Source: Eledone cirrhosa (lineage: Eukaryota; Mollusca; Cephalopoda; Octopoda; Eledonidae). Taken from it: a stretch of 64,000 nt of DNA. The stretch spans positions 9,816,450-9,880,449 of the forward strand of contig OZ024740.1 in NCBI GenBank assembly GCA_964016885.1, read 5' to 3'. The notes below the pieces were generated by a model that saw nothing but the letters and a program-made list of their open reading frames with translations, was not told the origin of the DNA and ran no database searches. This document shows, in pieces, positions 63,604-64,000 of this stretch (position 1 is the first letter of the stretch; each line of letters opens with the position of its first letter). The position numbers and the translations under genes were made by a program.

Positions 63604-63867
63604 CACTATAGCCACACCATAGCTACACTATAGCTACACAATAGCTACACTATAGCTACACTATAGCTACACTATAACTACACCATAGCTACACTATAGC
63701 TCCACTATATTAACACTATAGCTACACTGTAGCTACACTATAGCCACACCATAGCTACACTATAGCTACACAATAGCTACACTATAGCTACACTATAGCT
63801 ACACTATAACTACACCATAGCTACACTATAGCTCCACTATATTAACACTATAGCTACACTGTAGCTA
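63604..63867. repeat. 132-bp higher-order repeat in the minisatellite, two copies
   Basis: Twelve 11-bp units repeat as a block of 132 bp. The markers gccacaccatag (63,611 and 63,743), the following ctacacaatag unit, actataactac, tccactatattaac and actgtag (63,727 and 63,859) occur in the same order in both. The second copy is followed by a ctacactctag unit, where the match ends. Confidence 0.85.
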
Positions 63868-64000
63868 CACTATAGCTACACTCTAGCTACACCATAGCTA
63901 CATTATAGCTACACCATAGCTACACTATAGCTCCACTATAGCTACACTATAGCTACACTATAGCTACACTATAGCTACACTATAGCTACACTATAGCTAC

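Larger units (their letters stand above)
63234..64000. repeat. 11-bp minisatellite, core ctacactatag
   Basis: Tandem 11-bp units run to the window end and probably continue beyond it. The common unit is ctacactatag. Variants include ctccactatag, ctacaccatag, ccacaccatag, ctacacaatag and taacactatag. The + strand is C-rich and poor in G (A4 C3 T3 G1), opposite in skew to the adjacent satellite. Each unit junction holds the overlapping palindromes CTATAG and TAGCTA. No gene is visible. Confidence 0.96.

Noticed and set aside
63234..64000. TATA-like stretches (actatag, actatatt) as promoters
   Set aside because: They are part of the 11-bp unit and recur every 11 bases without any neighbouring gene, so they carry no promoter information.

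Overview
This window is almost entirely a non-coding tandem repeat. Positions 1 to about 63,232 form one uninterrupted, head-to-tail satellite array with a 74-bp unit, roughly 850 monomers all in the same orientation. The array is already running at base 1, so its left end lies outside the window. From about 63,234 to 64,000 it gives way abruptly to a different tandem repeat, an 11-bp minisatellite with core ctacactatag. I see no credible protein-coding gene, tRNA, rRNA, transposon, CRISPR array or promoter.

The window looks like nuclear DNA of a eukaryote, probably a heterochromatic block (pericentromeric, subtelomeric or interstitial). No sequence feature identifies the species. The consensus monomer has no CpG, while minority variants carry CpG at sites where most copies have TpG. 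That fits CpG decay in a cytosine-methylating genome (vertebrates among others), but it is only suggestive.

The 74-bp consensus is represented exactly by positions 29,553-29,626. It has A12 C12 G27 T23 (53% GC), with strong G and T excess on the + strand. It contains a near-palindrome (TGACCA-C-TGGTCA), a 6-bp stem with an 11-nt loop (TCTGGT/ACCAGA), a GA run of variable length, and two similar half-units suggesting origin from a shorter unit of about 37 bp.

Higher-order layout, left to right. 1-4,160: mixed monomers. 4,160-5,510: three copies of a 442-bp six-monomer unit. 5,510-11,678: mixed monomers that share variant blocks with 1-3,600. 11,679-23,722: a near-perfect tandem duplication of a 6,001-bp segment. 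23,723-26,058: monomers carrying gggttactgg variants. 26,059-28,795: a duplicated segment of about 1.4 kb. 29,100-29,520: a 148-bp dimer repeated three times. 30,300-31,100: a third copy of a block of unusual monomers. 34,160-35,050: a 296-bp four-monomer unit repeated three times. 35,643-41,633: a 3,033-bp tandem duplication. 41,640-45,850: related 2,072- and 1,776-bp blocks. 47,870-48,785: a strongly homogenised run. 49,300-62,000: 1,484-bp and about 8-kb repeated blocks. 61,630-63,030: an 814-bp 11-monomer duplication. 63,234-64,000: the 11-bp minisatellite, with its own 132-bp higher-order repeat.

The many 66-residue open frames on the minus strand are artefacts of the repeat. The 74-bp period is not a multiple of three, so every frame is visited in turn and a stop recurs about every three units. 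The biological content of the window is the evolution of the satellite: nested duplications, local homogenisation and slippage at a GA tract.
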